A DNA stretch of 63,491 nt, taken from contig JARHYC010000016.1 of NCBI GenBank assembly GCA_029264955.1, positions 1 to 63,491 of the forward strand, read 5' to 3'. The position numbers and the translations under genes were made by a program. Below are positions 41,933 to 53,089 of this stretch, one piece after another. The notes below the pieces were generated by a model, which ran no database searches, had not been told where the DNA came from, and saw only the letters and a list, made by a program, of their open reading frames with translations. The DNA comes from Faecalibacterium sp. GTDB taxonomy: Bacteria; Bacillota; Clostridia; Oscillospirales; Ruminococcaceae. Numbering within the stretch: the stretch's first letter is position 1; each line of letters begins with the position of its first letter.

Positions 41933-42247
41933 TTATTTCTTTGCACCATCCATGTTCAACTTTTCGACAGCACCAATTGCGCTCTTAACAAAGCGGATCT
42001 TAACGCGATCGCTGCCGGACTCCAGAACAAAAGTATCGTCCTTAATAGCAACAACACGACCAACAATGCCACCGATGGTGGTCACCTGATCGCCAATCTC
42101 CAGGCTACTACGCATAGCAGCATCTTTTTTTTCCTGCTTCTTCTGGGGACGATAAATCATGAAGTACAGCATCGCCAGCATGATACCCATGGTCAGGAAT
42201 AAAGAAACTGCGCCGCCAGCCGTACCAGCACTCAAAAAGAAATTCAT
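41933..42247 (-). CDS. yajC: Preprotein translocase subunit YajC
   Basis: 104 residues. One N-terminal transmembrane helix, then MIYRPQKKQEKK and SLEIGDQVTTIGGIVGRVVAIKDDTF, the YajC hallmark. Accessory subunit of SecDF. Position between tgt/queA and sec-related genes is typical. Confidence 0.96.
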   Translation of the reverse strand: MNFFLSAGTAGGAVSLFLTMGIMLAMLYFMIYRPQKKQEKKDAAMRSSLEIGDQVTTIGGIVGRVVAIKDDTFVLESGSDRVKIRFVKSAIGAVEKLNMDGAKK

Positions 42248-42324
42248 AATAGGAAGCTCCTCTCAGTTAAATAATTCTTGTTAATTATAGCAAACCTCAA
42301 CAGAATTCGCAAGTCAATCCAAAA

Positions 42325-44582
<2,258 letters not shown>

Positions 44583-44755
44583 AGCTTTATCTAAACCTTT
44601 CTTACCTTAACAGACGGTTTTCTGATGACAACATGAAATGTATAACAATATCATATTATATGGCATATGCACTTTGTTTGCAATAGAAATGCGCCGCATT
44701 CAGCGGAAAAGTGCTACTTCTTATAAGAATTTTGGACTCAAGTGGAGGTACATCT

Positions 44756-45838
44756 ATGAAACCACAGTACAAGGTAGGTATTATCGGTGCTACTGGAATG
44801 GTCGGTCAGCGCTTTGTTACATTATTGGCGCGTCATCCATGGTTTCGTTTAACCGTTCTTGCTGCATCAGCAAAAAGCGCCGGAAAAACCTATGAAGAAG
44901 TCGTAGGATCTCGCTGGGCTATGCCTGAGCCCATTCCTACATCCGTACGAGAAATATCGGTCATGGATGCTGCGCAAGTAGATGAAATTGCGCGGCAAGT
45001 TGATTTTGTATTCTGTGCGGTCAATCTGCCCAAAGAAAACATTCGTGCGCTAGAGGATGCTTATGCCCAAGCTGAATGTCCGGTTATCTCCAATAACAGT
45101 GCCCACCGTTTTACACCCGACGTACCCATGGTTGTGCCGGAAATCAATGCAAACCATATCAATATCATTCCTGCACAAAAGCGCCGCCGGGGTACCAAAC
45201 GAGGATTCGTTGCCGTTAAATCAAATTGCAGTTTGCAAAGCTATGTCCCTGCCCTCCATCCTCTTATGGAGAAGTTTAGTGTCAGCAAAGTTCTGGTATG
45301 CACCTATCAGGCAATTTCCGGCGCTGGTAAAACCTTTTCGATGATGCCGGAAATCGTGGATAACGTAATTCCTTATATTGGCGGCGAAGAAGAAAAAAGT
45401 GAAAAAGAGCCGCTGAAGCTCTGGGGACATATCGAAGGCAATCATATTGTCTGTACAGACAAGCCAATTATTACCGCACAATGTTTCCGTGTGCCTGTAT
45501 CGGATGGTCATACTGCAGCTGTGTTCTGTAGCTTTGATAAAAAGCCTTCCATTGCTGATATCAAATCTGCCTGGGCAGAATTCAAAAGTCCTGCGCAAAC
45601 ATTGTATTTGCCTAGTGCCCCGACGCAGTTTCTACATTATTTCGAAGAGCCTGACCGTCCCCAAGTTAAACTGGACCGCATGCTGGAAAATGGAATGGCT
45701 ATTTCTATTGGGCGTCTTCGTAAGGATAGTATATTCGATTACAAATTCGTTTGCTGTAGTCATAATACCCTGCGTGGCGCAGCTGGTGGAGGTGTTCTTT
45801 TGGCAGAACTACTTGCAGCAAAGGGATACTTGGACTGA
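44756..45838 (+). CDS. asd: Aspartate-semialdehyde dehydrogenase
   Basis: 360 residues from ATG 44756 (GGAGG seven bases upstream). NADP-binding GIIGATGMVGQRFV, active-site Cys in SNCSLQS, and PVSDGHTAAVFC. It is the longer type, seen in archaea, fungi and many Clostridia. Supplies aspartate semialdehyde for lysine/DAP and threonine; dapA follows 37 bp downstream. Confidence 0.95.
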   Translation: MKPQYKVGIIGATGMVGQRFVTLLARHPWFRLTVLAASAKSAGKTYEEVVGSRWAMPEPIPTSVREISVMDAAQVDEIARQVDFVFCAVNLPKENIRALEDAYAQAECPVISNNSAHRFTPDVPMVVPEINANHINIIPAQKRRRGTKRGFVAVKSNCSLQSYVPALHPLMEKFSVSKVLVCTYQAISGAGKTFSMMPEIVDNVIPYIGGEEEKSEKEPLKLWGHIEGNHIVCTDKPIITAQCFRVPVSDGHTAAVFCSFDKKPSIADIKSAWAEFKSPAQTLYLPSAPTQFLHYFEEPDRPQVKLDRMLENGMAISIGRLRKDSIFDYKFVCCSHNTLRGAAGGGVLLAELLAAKGYLD

Positions 45839-45875
45839 TTGTGTTTCTCACTTTTATAAAGGAGACTGATGAACC

Positions 45876-46763
45876 ATGAAAAAACCTGTATTTGTTGGAT
45901 CTGCTGTAGCACTTGTAACCCCCATGCATGCAGATAGTTCTGTTAACTTCGCCGAGTTGGGACGATTGATTGAAGATCAAATTGCTAATAGCACCGATGC
46001 TATTCTCATTTGCGGTACTACCGGAGAGAGTGCTACTATGACAGACGATGAACGTCTTGCCTGTATCGACTATACCGTAAAAGCAGTTCGCCGCCGGGTT
46101 CCGGTTATTGCAGGTACCGGCTCCAACAACACAAAACACAGTATTTTTTTAAGTAAACGTGCTGCCGACTTAGGAGTTGACGCTTTACTTTTGGTAACGC
46201 CATACTATAATAAAACTAATCAGTCTGGATTGATCGCTCATTTCACTGCAATCGCCGATGCGGCAAGCGTTCCAATCATTCTATATAATGTGCCATCCCG
46301 TACAGGCGTTAACCTATTGCCTGAAACTGTTTTTGCCTTAAGTAAGCATCCACGCATTATAGGAATCAAAGAGGCTTCAGGAGATATCGCGCAGTGTGCA
46401 CGCATCGCCTCGTTATGTGGGGATGACATAGTTTTATACTCTGGTAATGATGATCAGGTTGTGCCCCTGCTGTCCCTGGGCGGGAAAGGTGTTATCAGCG
46501 TAGTATCTAATATCACACCGCAAAAGATGCACGACTGCTGTAAGGCATGGTTTGATGGAAATTTCGAAAAGGCCCGCGCTATTCAACTAGAGTTACTCCC
46601 ATTATGTAATGCCTTGTTCTGCGATGTAAACCCCATTCCCGTAAAGTATGCAATGGCTTTACAAGGCTGGCGTGTTGGTCCTTGTCGGCTCCCTTTGATT
46701 GCGCCCGCAATAGAACAGAAAAAACAGATTTGTACCACGATGCACCAGTATCATTTCATTTGA
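45876..46763 (+). CDS. dapA: 4-hydroxy-tetrahydrodipicolinate synthase
   Basis: 295 residues. GTTGESATM, NVPSRTGVN (Tyr in LYNVPSRT) and the Schiff-base Lys in IGIKEAS are conserved. Joins pyruvate and aspartate semialdehyde on the way to diaminopimelate for peptidoglycan and dipicolinate for spores. AAGGAG upstream; operon with asd. Confidence 0.96.
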   Translation: MKKPVFVGSAVALVTPMHADSSVNFAELGRLIEDQIANSTDAILICGTTGESATMTDDERLACIDYTVKAVRRRVPVIAGTGSNNTKHSIFLSKRAADLGVDALLLVTPYYNKTNQSGLIAHFTAIADAASVPIILYNVPSRTGVNLLPETVFALSKHPRIIGIKEASGDIAQCARIASLCGDDIVLYSGNDDQVVPLLSLGGKGVISVVSNITPQKMHDCCKAWFDGNFEKARAIQLELLPLCNALFCDVNPIPVKYAMALQGWRVGPCRLPLIAPAIEQKKQICTTMHQYHFI

Positions 46764-46873
46764 TATAAAGCTGGTGCTTCCCTCTGGGTGAATCATGTGC
46801 TCTCAATCAGAATATCGGAAATCTCATGATCCGAGATAGAAACGGTTAAAGAAAAAGGAAGGTTGATTTGATT

Positions 46874-48157
46874 ATGGCAGATGGAAAACACGTCCGAAAG
46901 CGCCACAAAAAAAAGCATAGTCATTCCTTACGGCATGTTCTCTTCTTTGCAGCATTAGTCGCTATGGGTGGATTGATGTGGGGAGCACACATCCGCAACA
47001 ATCTGCCACAAAGCTCCACACCTACGGTAGCTGATTCCCCTAATCCTGCGCCGACGGTTACACCAAGTTCTACGCCGGAACCGACACCCATCGTAGAAAC
47101 AGTTCGTTTTTCCGCTTCTGGAGATAATTTGATCCATAAACCAATTTATGAACAAGCAAAGCGACGTGCGGAAAACGATCACTCCGATGACACTTATGAC
47201 TTTTCATATGCTTACACAAACTTGTCTGACTTCTTTGCTCAGTTCGACGTAAATTGGATCAATCAGGAATCTCTGGTAAACGATGCACTCCCACCGTCCA
47301 CCTATCCTACGTTTTCTACGCCGGGTGAATGTGCAAAAGCATTGTATGACATCGGATTCCGTGTATTTGCCTTATCTAATAACCATACCTACGATCAAGG
47401 TTCAAAAGGTATCTCCGCTACACTGCAATTTTGGGACTCCATGCCAAAAGACGTTATCACAACCGGTCTTTGGAGAGGTACTGAAGATTATGAGCGCATT
47501 CCAATACAGGAAATGAACGGAATTAAGATTGCCTATCTTGCTTATACTGAGCACACCAATGGTATAAGCATCACTCCATCCAAGCTAGAAGCCAATGTAA
47601 TCTATACCAATGAAACAGAAACTATACACAAACAAATCGAACACGCACGTTCGCTCGCTGACATAGTCGTTGTTGGTGTACATTGGGGTATCGAATATAA
47701 CCATCATGCCACAGAAAACCAACAGGCTCTAGCACAGCAGCTTGCCGACTGGGGAGCAGATGTAATTATTGGTACGCATCCCCATGTATTACAGGATGCT
47801 CAATGGTTGACGACTACGGATGGGCGTCTGGCCTTCGTTGCTTATTCTCTGGGAAATTTCATTAGCACGCAAGACCGAACGCCCCGTGCTGTAGGTGGTA
47901 TTCTTACACTGGATATGGTCAAAACTACTGATGTTGATGGCAACGTTTCTGTTTGTATCCAGGAACCCAAAATTCATCCTGTTATTACTCACTACGATGC
48001 TGGACGCGCTAATGTCCGCAATTATTTGTATCGCGACTATACGCCAGAACTGGCAGCGAAGCATGGTATGAATGCCTACGATAGTACCTTTAACTATAAT
48101 CAACTGCGTAAGATTGCCGAAGATTCCGTTTCTTCTGAATTTCTAACACTAGACTGA
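46874..48157 (+). CDS. CapA-family (PgsA-like) polysaccharide/poly-glutamate synthesis protein
   Basis: 427 residues; ATG 46874 chosen, AAGGAAGG upstream. A lysine-rich N-terminus and one transmembrane helix (about 22-42), a Pro/Thr linker (about 55-78), then the calcineurin-like PGA_cap domain: FSASGDNLIHKPI, SNNHTYDQG, GVHWGIEYNHHATENQ and GTHPHVLQ, with metal-ligand Asp/His/Asn residues. Family members help make poly-gamma-glutamate or are of unknown function. It lies 110 bp after dapA, with a terminator beyond, so it may be its own unit. Confidence 0.88.
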   Translation: MADGKHVRKRHKKKHSHSLRHVLFFAALVAMGGLMWGAHIRNNLPQSSTPTVADSPNPAPTVTPSSTPEPTPIVETVRFSASGDNLIHKPIYEQAKRRAENDHSDDTYDFSYAYTNLSDFFAQFDVNWINQESLVNDALPPSTYPTFSTPGECAKALYDIGFRVFALSNNHTYDQGSKGISATLQFWDSMPKDVITTGLWRGTEDYERIPIQEMNGIKIAYLAYTEHTNGISITPSKLEANVIYTNETETIHKQIEHARSLADIVVVGVHWGIEYNHHATENQQALAQQLADWGADVIIGTHPHVLQDAQWLTTTDGRLAFVAYSLGNFISTQDRTPRAVGGILTLDMVKTTDVDGNVSVCIQEPKIHPVITHYDAGRANVRNYLYRDYTPELAAKHGMNAYDSTFNYNQLRKIAEDSVSSEFLTLD

Positions 48158-48204
48158 TCGTAAGCAGTCAATAGGTAACCACCTAAAGAGATAACGTACT
48201 TGAC

Positions 48205-48246
48205 AGAAAAGGGCAGGCCCTCGGTGAAGAGGGTCTGCCCTTTTCT
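48205..48246 (+). terminator. Terminator after the CapA-family gene
   Basis: Stem agaaaagggcag...ccctc / gaggg...ctgcccttttct (48205-48246). Its T-run (TTTTCT) is part of the stem end. Strong, probably bidirectional. Confidence 0.9.
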
Positions 48247-48252
48247 ACATGA

Positions 48253-48727
48253 TTATTCTTTTGCACGAAACTGGCTCTGAATAAAATCGCTCCAGGGAAG
48301 AAGCTGGTCTACAGATGCGGGATTTTGGTCGATCTCCATTGCAGGCAAACTCTCCAGCAGGATTTTCAGATAATCTCTGAGATTCAGGTTGTTTGCCTTG
48401 GCGGTTTCGATCAGACTGTACACAACAGCACTAGCCTTCGCTCCCTTCACACTGGTACTGAACCTCCAGTTTTTGCGTCCGACAACAAAGAGCTGGACGG
48501 CATTTTCAGCCCAGTTATGCGACAGCTGTTTTCAGCTTGCCGCCCAATGGCCGCTCGTTCAGATTTTCCAGCCAGCGCCAATAAGCCCTAAGGATAGGTT
48601 CCGACGCCGCACTCGTGTGGTGGGAACTTGCCCGGATGGTAATTCGGCCCTGATGTACGTTTGTGTCGGATTGCGCCATGTTGCCGATACCCAGTTGGAC
48701 AACAAGAAATACATGAATATGAAGCAC
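48253..48727 (-). pseudogene. IS66-family transposase (TnpC) C-terminal remnant
   Basis: Two minus-strand pieces in different frames. The left-hand piece (48727-48515) has AYWRWLENL, as in the region preceding the final catalytic part of IS66 TnpC. The right-hand piece reads NWAENAVQLFVVGRKNWRFS, then VKGAKASAVVYSLIETAKANNLN and LLPWS before the stop at 48253-48255. About 30 codons are missing at the joint. No TnpA or TnpB. It separates the housekeeping block from the capsule locus. Confidence 0.8.
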
Positions 48728-48953
48728 TTAGGCCTACAAGAACGTCTCTGTTGCTGGTTGATCTCGTCTACTCAGAGGTCTACCAACCAATTTGCACATA
48801 ACTCTTGACAGTACCATCAATGGCAGCGTCGCAAGGTACATTTCATATGGTACATCCCTTGACATGATCACAACTTAGCTCTTTCTTATGACAAGACACT
48901 TGTCGTGGGCTATCAGAATGAACTGCTCCATATAAAACATGCTATAGTCATGA
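48728..48953. other. Intergenic region, nothing recognised
   Basis: About 225 bp between the IS66 remnant and cpsD; no gene, terminator or repeat that I can support. Confidence 0.4.
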
Positions 48954-49643
48954 TTATTTACTATATTCTCCATATTGTTCGGAATAATTCTTTGCATAGC
49001 TATAATAATGATCTGCTTTACGATCAACTTTGTTTAGCACTGCACCCAATACCGGACATTTTGTACTATTGAGCTTCTGTAAAACTTCCTGCGCTAATCG
49101 ATATTTAATAATAGCCGATTCAATTAGCAGGATTGCTCCATCACATTTCTGTGCCACGATAGCCGCATCGGTGACCAATCCCAAAGGAGCTGCGTCCACC
49201 ATCACATAATCGTATTCCTCACGTGCTTTTTTCAGCAATTCATCCGTACGCTGTGAAGACAACAGTTCTGACGGATTGGGTGGAATCGCACCTGCCGGAA
49301 TAATGTGCATCTGTTCATTTTGTGTTTGATAAATTACTTGTTCCATCGTACTCTGGCCCGCCAAATAGTGAGTCAATCCCGCTGTAATCTGACCTGCTTG
49401 CACATTGTTTTTAATCTCAGATTTACGCAAATCCGTATCAATCAGCAATACCTTTTTTCCAAGCTCAGCCAGCGAAAATGAAATTTGGCGAACCGTCGTG
49501 GACTTTCCCTCATTTGCCAAGCAGCTGGTAAACAAAATAACTCGTTTATCATCACCACAAAGCTGGATATTCGTACGCAAACTTTTAATTTCTTCCTCAA
49601 TATCATAAGGAAGCTCTTTGGTTTTTAAGATAAGTTGCTGCAT
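48954..49643 (-). CDS. cpsD: Bacterial tyrosine kinase CpsD/CapB
   Basis: 229 residues. Walker A in SCLANEGKSTT (about 40-50), Walker A' LLIDTDLRKS (66-75), Walker B-like YVMVDAAPLG. The C-terminus carries the tyrosine cluster YYSYAKNY...YGEY that is autophosphorylated. It needs a membrane activator, CpsC, encoded at 53090. Controls polymer length and export in capsule systems. Last gene of the locus. Confidence 0.95.
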   Translation of the reverse strand: MQQLILKTKELPYDIEEEIKSLRTNIQLCGDDKRVILFTSCLANEGKSTTVRQISFSLAELGKKVLLIDTDLRKSEIKNNVQAGQITAGLTHYLAGQSTMEQVIYQTQNEQMHIIPAGAIPPNPSELLSSQRTDELLKKAREEYDYVMVDAAPLGLVTDAAIVAQKCDGAILLIESAIIKYRLAQEVLQKLNSTKCPVLGAVLNKVDRKADHYYSYAKNYSEQYGEYSK

Positions 49644-49665
49644 GTTTTGTACTCCTTCTTCGCTC

Positions 49666-50406
49666 TTATTCAGCTAGAATAATCCCTTTTTTCAGTGCTG
49701 TTGGATTTTTGAACAACAAACGATTTAACTGTTCTTTAGGAACTTTTCGCTGCAAAAATTGGGCGCACTCCCCTAGATTTGGTACACGCCAATCCGCATG
49801 ATGTGCATCTGATCCAATCAGATGCACTTGCTCTCTTTTTAGGATTTTTTTACAAAAGAATTTTCGTTTCCATCCTTCTTTTCCCAATATTGCATTGCTA
49901 TTCATTTGTGTCCAGGCACCCGCTTGGATGAGTTGTTCGACCAATATCGGCTCTTGCAATAAGCAATCATATCGTTCAATATGTGCAATAATCGGAACGA
50001 GTCCGATTGCCTTTACTGCCGCAAGATAGCGGAACATATCTTCCGGACGGTGCCGGCTCGAAAACTCAATCAATATATGTACTCCATCTGCCAGCGGACG
50101 AATCTCTTCCTTCTGTAGCAGCTGCTTTAAACCTTCATCACAGTGATATTCTCTGCTCAAAAAAAGCTTCATGTGCATTTTCGCCGCTATATCTTCTAGC
50201 TGGGCAAACTTCTCATCTACTTTTTTCTGCGGTGTTTCAAACATACCTTGCCGCAGATGTGGGGTACAATAAACGGTTTCTACACCCTGATTTTTCTGTA
50301 TCTGAAGCATTGCCTGCGCTTCTGCTAAATTTTGTGCTCCATCGTCCACATACGGGAGAATATGGCAATGCACATCAGTCAATCCAGAAATAGGCACACT
50401 AATCAT
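49666..50406 (-). CDS. cpsB: Capsule tyrosine phosphatase CpsB/YwqE (PHP type)
   Basis: 246 residues. TDVHCHILPYVDDGA is the metal-binding start of the PHP domain; further His/Asp ligands in YCTPHLR, HIERYD and SDAHH. Manganese-dependent; removes phosphate from CpsD tyrosines, opposing the kinase. It lies 22 bp upstream of cpsD. Confidence 0.94.
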   Translation of the reverse strand: MISVPISGLTDVHCHILPYVDDGAQNLAEAQAMLQIQKNQGVETVYCTPHLRQGMFETPQKKVDEKFAQLEDIAAKMHMKLFLSREYHCDEGLKQLLQKEEIRPLADGVHILIEFSSRHRPEDMFRYLAAVKAIGLVPIIAHIERYDCLLQEPILVEQLIQAGAWTQMNSNAILGKEGWKRKFFCKKILKREQVHLIGSDAHHADWRVPNLGECAQFLQRKVPKEQLNRLLFKNPTALKKGIILAE

Positions 50407-50455
50407 GAAATCGTACCGCCTTTTCTATCTAAACTTCCGCTTTTATTTCCATGAA

Positions 50456-50491
50456 AAGCGTCTCTTACGCAATGTGACGAAAGAGACGCTT
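50456..50491 (-). terminator. Terminator between the SPKTG gene and cpsB
   Basis: Stem aagcgtctctt / aagagacgctt (50456-50466 with 50481-50491). T-run TTTTC on the minus side. It may partly uncouple cpsB-cpsD from upstream transcription. Confidence 0.8.
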
Positions 50492-50555
50492 GGGGCTTAG
50501 GGGCCATTACCTACCAAAAAATGATTTCGTAACTACCTTTTACAAGGAAAAGTAA

Positions 50556-51176
50556 TTACTTTTTCTTACGAGACACAAAACCTGCACCTGCACCTGCAGT
50601 TGCCAAGGCAACCCATGCCAAGGTGACCATACCTGCATCACCTGTCTTCGGTGATTCAGCATTGTTGCTTCCCGGGTTTGCGGTAGTCTCTTTTGCTGCC
50701 GTGTAGACCAAAGCAACAGGAGACAAGCTACTAAAGTGGCCCTGAACAGTACCAGCTGCAGTATTCAGAGAACCTGCAACCGTAACATCTTCCCATTCCT
50801 TACCATTCCAGTGCATAACACGGACATCGCCAGTCACGCCAGAACCGATATTGAATGTAACGTCAACAGAGCTACCTGCAGGTACTGCAACTGTATTGCC
50901 TGCATCATCCTGCAAGGATACATCCATAAAGCTGATTTTCTCAGCATTCGGAATCTTTTCGCTAGCTACCTTACGTGCGCTTTCCTTGAGCTCTGCTGCA
51001 ACTGCATCCGCCTTGGTGTTCGTTACAACATGAACCTTTACACCGTTCACTTCAACAGTCTCCGTAACGGGCTTCTGTGCTGCTACTTCAGTAACACTAC
51101 CAGCTGCGAATGCGGAAACACAAGCGAAACTGACTACAACCAAAGCCATCAGCAAGGAAATAACTTTCTTTTTCAT
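50556..51176 (-). CDS. Sortase-anchored surface protein, SPKTG type
   Basis: 206 residues. Signal peptide (about 1-25, ending AFAA), a mid-part of about 140 residues with beta-rich look, containing VTGDVRVMHWNGKEWEDVTVAG (Ig-like), then SPKTG (175-179), a hydrophobic helix and the basic tail SRKKK. This is a complete cell-wall sorting signal. It lies just downstream of LCP and sortase B. C. difficile SrtB is known to use (S/P)PXTG, so this is a probable substrate of the adjacent sortase. RBS AGGAGG. Adhesin or polysaccharide partner; function unknown. Confidence 0.85.
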   Translation of the reverse strand: MKKKVISLLMALVVVSFACVSAFAAGSVTEVAAQKPVTETVEVNGVKVHVVTNTKADAVAAELKESARKVASEKIPNAEKISFMDVSLQDDAGNTVAVPAGSSVDVTFNIGSGVTGDVRVMHWNGKEWEDVTVAGSLNTAAGTVQGHFSSLSPVALVYTAAKETTANPGSNNAESPKTGDAGMVTLAWVALATAGAGAGFVSRKKK

Positions 51177-51246
51177 ACATTAACCTCCTACCAATAGGAT
51201 CATCTATGCTTAACAGCGTGCCCCTTTACGCCGCTAAACCAAACTA

Positions 51247-52263
51247 TTATTCTGCTGGCTGATAGAATATTTTTATCACCAGTTCACGCAAAGCATTCTC
51301 ATCGATGTAATATTCATCATGATTTTCACCTTCGCGCGTTTCTCCCGGCAGAATTTCAATGGTATCTAAAAATTCATACTGAGAAAGCTCATTTAATGTT
51401 TGTGCATCCACATCGCTTTCTAAATAAGGTTGCGCAACTTTATTCACTACATTCAGTGTCGCATCATCGATGCTATGAACCTTATCTGTTAAGGCACGTA
51501 ACACTTGTATATGCCGTTGTATACGATGATCATTGCTGCCTGTTACATTCGTATCACGGTAACGAATGTATCGGTACGCTTGTTCACCATTCATTGTAAT
51601 TGTTTTGCCTTTTTTGAAATCTGGATCAATGTGCGTGTAGTCCTCTTTCAGTTCCAGCGTTATACCACCCGCAGCGTCCACAATTTTCGAAATACCATCC
51701 ATCGTTAAAGCTGCTGTACCATGTAATGGTACACCGTATAACAGTTCAGAAATATTATTTTTCATCAACCAATTTCCACGCCGCATAGAGTTCGTAACTG
51801 AATACTGCAATGCGATCTGCTGTGGTGTCGAATACAGATACACATCGTCTTCACCGTAAATATCAATATCTGTAATGGTATCACGAGAAATCTCCAGTAC
51901 CTGTATCGTTTTATTCTTCGGATTCATCACCAGCACTGCAATCGCATCTGCACGTCCCCCTGGTTCTTTACCCAAATCGGTTGATTCAATTTCCTGCGCG
52001 CTTTTGTCGATGCCCAAAAGTAAAATATTCTTCAGCTCTTTATTTTGCGTATAGGTAACGCCGTTCCATTCAATCGTATTTTCATCGAACCCTAAGTCAT
52101 CCTGCACTACATCAGATACATCTGCTCCTTCTGCACGACTAACACTATTCTTGTCCACCACTTGTGCAGCAAATATACCAACGATTACAGCAATAACTAA
52201 AATGAATACTGTAATGAAAAGCCAAAGTTTTCCATTAAAATCAAATTTTCTGTTTTTATTCAT
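51247..52263 (-). CDS. LytR-CpsA-Psr (LCP) family ligase
   Basis: 338 residues from ATG 52263 (overlaps the sortase stop by 8 nt). N-terminal transmembrane helix, then the LCP domain: ILLLGIDKS, GRADAIAVLVMN, ISRDTITDI and GEQAYRYIRYRDTN with the conserved Arg/Asp residues that bind polyprenyl phosphates. Attaches undecaprenyl-linked polymers, such as capsule or teichoic acid, to peptidoglycan on the outer face. Confidence 0.93.
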   Translation of the reverse strand: MNKNRKFDFNGKLWLFITVFILVIAVIVGIFAAQVVDKNSVSRAEGADVSDVVQDDLGFDENTIEWNGVTYTQNKELKNILLLGIDKSAQEIESTDLGKEPGGRADAIAVLVMNPKNKTIQVLEISRDTITDIDIYGEDDVYLYSTPQQIALQYSVTNSMRRGNWLMKNNISELLYGVPLHGTAALTMDGISKIVDAAGGITLELKEDYTHIDPDFKKGKTITMNGEQAYRYIRYRDTNVTGSNDHRIQRHIQVLRALTDKVHSIDDATLNVVNKVAQPYLESDVDAQTLNELSQYEFLDTIEILPGETREGENHDEYYIDENALRELVIKIFYQPAE

Positions 52264-53035
52264 CACCGATATACACTGCCTCAATTAAATAACGGTTGTT
52301 GGGTTTTCCACCAATACAAGTACTCAAAGTCAAGATCTGACTATCCGCAGTAACTTTCACATCATTCACCACATGGCTGTTAATATCATGCGAATCCTGA
52401 ATGGATTGGATAAAGAGCTCCCGGTTTCCTTCCAGCTCGAACGCTTGATAAGTGTTTAGGATGTGAATACTCGGATAAACAACAGCTGCAAAAATTCGGT
52501 ATACCCGTTTTTGATCTGCCGTGTAAACAACAATATCACGTTTTCCTTCCCAATATCCGGGATCACGATATCGTTTCAGATTCCCGAACATCGTTCCATT
52601 TTTCATGTTGTGACCATAAATCACAGTATTAAAATCTGAAAAGTCTTTTGCATTCACACTCTCTGTATATAGTGCGCCAGGCAACCCCTGTTTGCCTTCT
52701 ACCGAATGATCCAAATAGTAACTATCGTCCGTCGGATGTTGCAGGATGGGATATCCCTTTTCACTGCAGGGCAATTCAATCCATGCATAGATATCCGGAT
52801 TCTGTTGCTGCAGTGCCTTAAAATCGATGGGAATTTCTACAGGCTTTTCTGTTGCTTGTGGTACTTCCGTACTAACAGGTTCTACAATACTATTATCCGC
52901 TCCAGAAGCAATGTTCTGCATTTTCTCATTGGCATGATTTGCCTGGTACAAACGCATATAGTAATAGCTTAAATAGCACACACATACCGCAACAACGGAG
53001 ATACATGCTATAAGCCAAGCCTTCTTATGCTTCAC
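52256..53035 (-). CDS. srtB: Class B sortase
   Basis: 259 residues if translated from GTG 53035 (GGGAG seven bases upstream); an in-frame ATG at 53056 lacks a site. N-terminal signal anchor, Pro/Thr linker, then the sortase barrel with catalytic His142 (YGHNM), Cys240 (TLSTC) and Arg248 (NNRYL). The long segment between the first strands, PIDFKALQQQNPDIYAWIELP, marks class B. Probably anchors the SPKTG protein encoded two genes downstream. Confidence 0.93.
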   Translation of the reverse strand: MKHKKAWLIACISVVAVCVCYLSYYYMRLYQANHANEKMQNIASGADNSIVEPVSTEVPQATEKPVEIPIDFKALQQQNPDIYAWIELPCSEKGYPILQHPTDDSYYLDHSVEGKQGLPGALYTESVNAKDFSDFNTVIYGHNMKNGTMFGNLKRYRDPGYWEGKRDIVVYTADQKRVYRIFAAVVYPSIHILNTYQAFELEGNRELFIQSIQDSHDINSHVVNDVKVTADSQILTLSTCIGGKPNNRYLIEAVYIGDE

Positions 53036-53089
53036 TCGGTCACTCCCATTCCGCATCCATAATACTAAAACAACACATCTGTCTCTGCA

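Noticed and set aside
44583-44755. Lysine riboswitch before asd-dapA
   Set aside because: The 170-bp gap between queA and asd is too short and lacks lysine-aptamer motifs.
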